DNA of 5,613 nt from positions 1 through 5,613 of the forward strand of contig PIYJ01000078.1 in the NCBI GenBank assembly GCA_003601725.1, read 5' to 3'. The notes beneath the pieces are model-generated. The model did no database searches and had not been told where the DNA came from. It saw only the letters and a program-made list of their open reading frames with translations. The stretch is from Candidatus Bathyarchaeota archaeon. Lineage in GTDB: Archaea > Thermoproteota > Bathyarchaeia > Bathyarchaeales > DTEX01. The position numbers and the translations under genes were made by a program. Below, in pieces: positions 5,598-5,613 of the stretch. The stretch's first letter is position 1. Each line of letters begins with the position of its first letter.

Positions 5598-5607
5598 TTA
5601 AAAATAA
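5598..5607 (-). promoter_or_regulatory. Candidate TATA box of the purD operon
   Basis: The minus strand reads TTATTTTTAA here. A start about 26 nt downstream of its centre would fall near 5576 and leave a leader of roughly 15-25 nt containing AGAGG. A second AT-rich stretch, ATTAAAAC at 5580-5587, is a competitor. The upstream neighbour is outside the window, so an internal position in a longer operon cannot be excluded. Confidence 0.3.
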
Positions 5608-5613
5608 CTCTTA

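Noticed and set aside
1..5613. CRISPR array, tRNA or rRNA gene, transposon ends or long direct repeats.
   Set aside because: Scanning both strands by eye showed no regularly spaced repeats, no cloverleaf-like tract and no terminal inverted repeats with a transposase.

Overview
The window is archaeal in character. It carries the C-terminus of a PAC2-family proteasome assembly chaperone, a THUMP-domain tRNA methyltransferase of the Trm14/THUMPD type, a HAD protein of the archaeal EhaR/COG4030 family, and remnants of a tungsten-enzyme (aldehyde:ferredoxin oxidoreductase, AOR) locus. Arginine codons are mostly AGA/AGG, spacing between genes is very tight, and AT-rich TATA-like boxes lie about 26 nt ahead of plausible transcript starts. 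An uncultured anaerobic archaeon, perhaps of the Bathyarchaeia or a related TACK lineage, is my inference; nothing in the window proves the taxon.

Layout. Positions 2-295 (+) hold the end of the PAC2-family gene. Its stop overlaps the TTG start of a trm14-like gene (292-1362, +). Facing it, 17 nt away, is a ThuA-like gene on the minus strand (1380 to about 2051), whose start I move inward to a TTG preceded by GAGGAG. Positions about 2198-3045 (+) contain no intact gene, but they are not empty. Read across frames, they hold a decayed AOR operon: a nearly complete four-cluster ferredoxin subunit with one stop and one frameshift, the first 28 or so codons of the AOR catalytic subunit with two frameshifts, and, fused to these by a large deletion, a MoaD/ThiS-like sulfur carrier that keeps its C-terminal Gly-Gly but has one internal stop. 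Positions 3052-5561 (-) are an operon of purD followed by the EhaR-type HAD phosphatase, overlapping by ATGA.

How the genes fit together. The left pair joins proteasome assembly and tRNA modification, a housekeeping context. The right pair joins purine biosynthesis (PurD makes glycinamide ribonucleotide) to a HAD protein whose substrate is unknown; the strict coupling suggests a related metabolic role. The middle is a lost catabolic module, aldehyde oxidation with reduction of ferredoxin, whose AOR catalytic subunit has been almost wholly removed while the flanking genes remain intact. No tRNA, rRNA, CRISPR array, insertion sequence or long repeat was seen.
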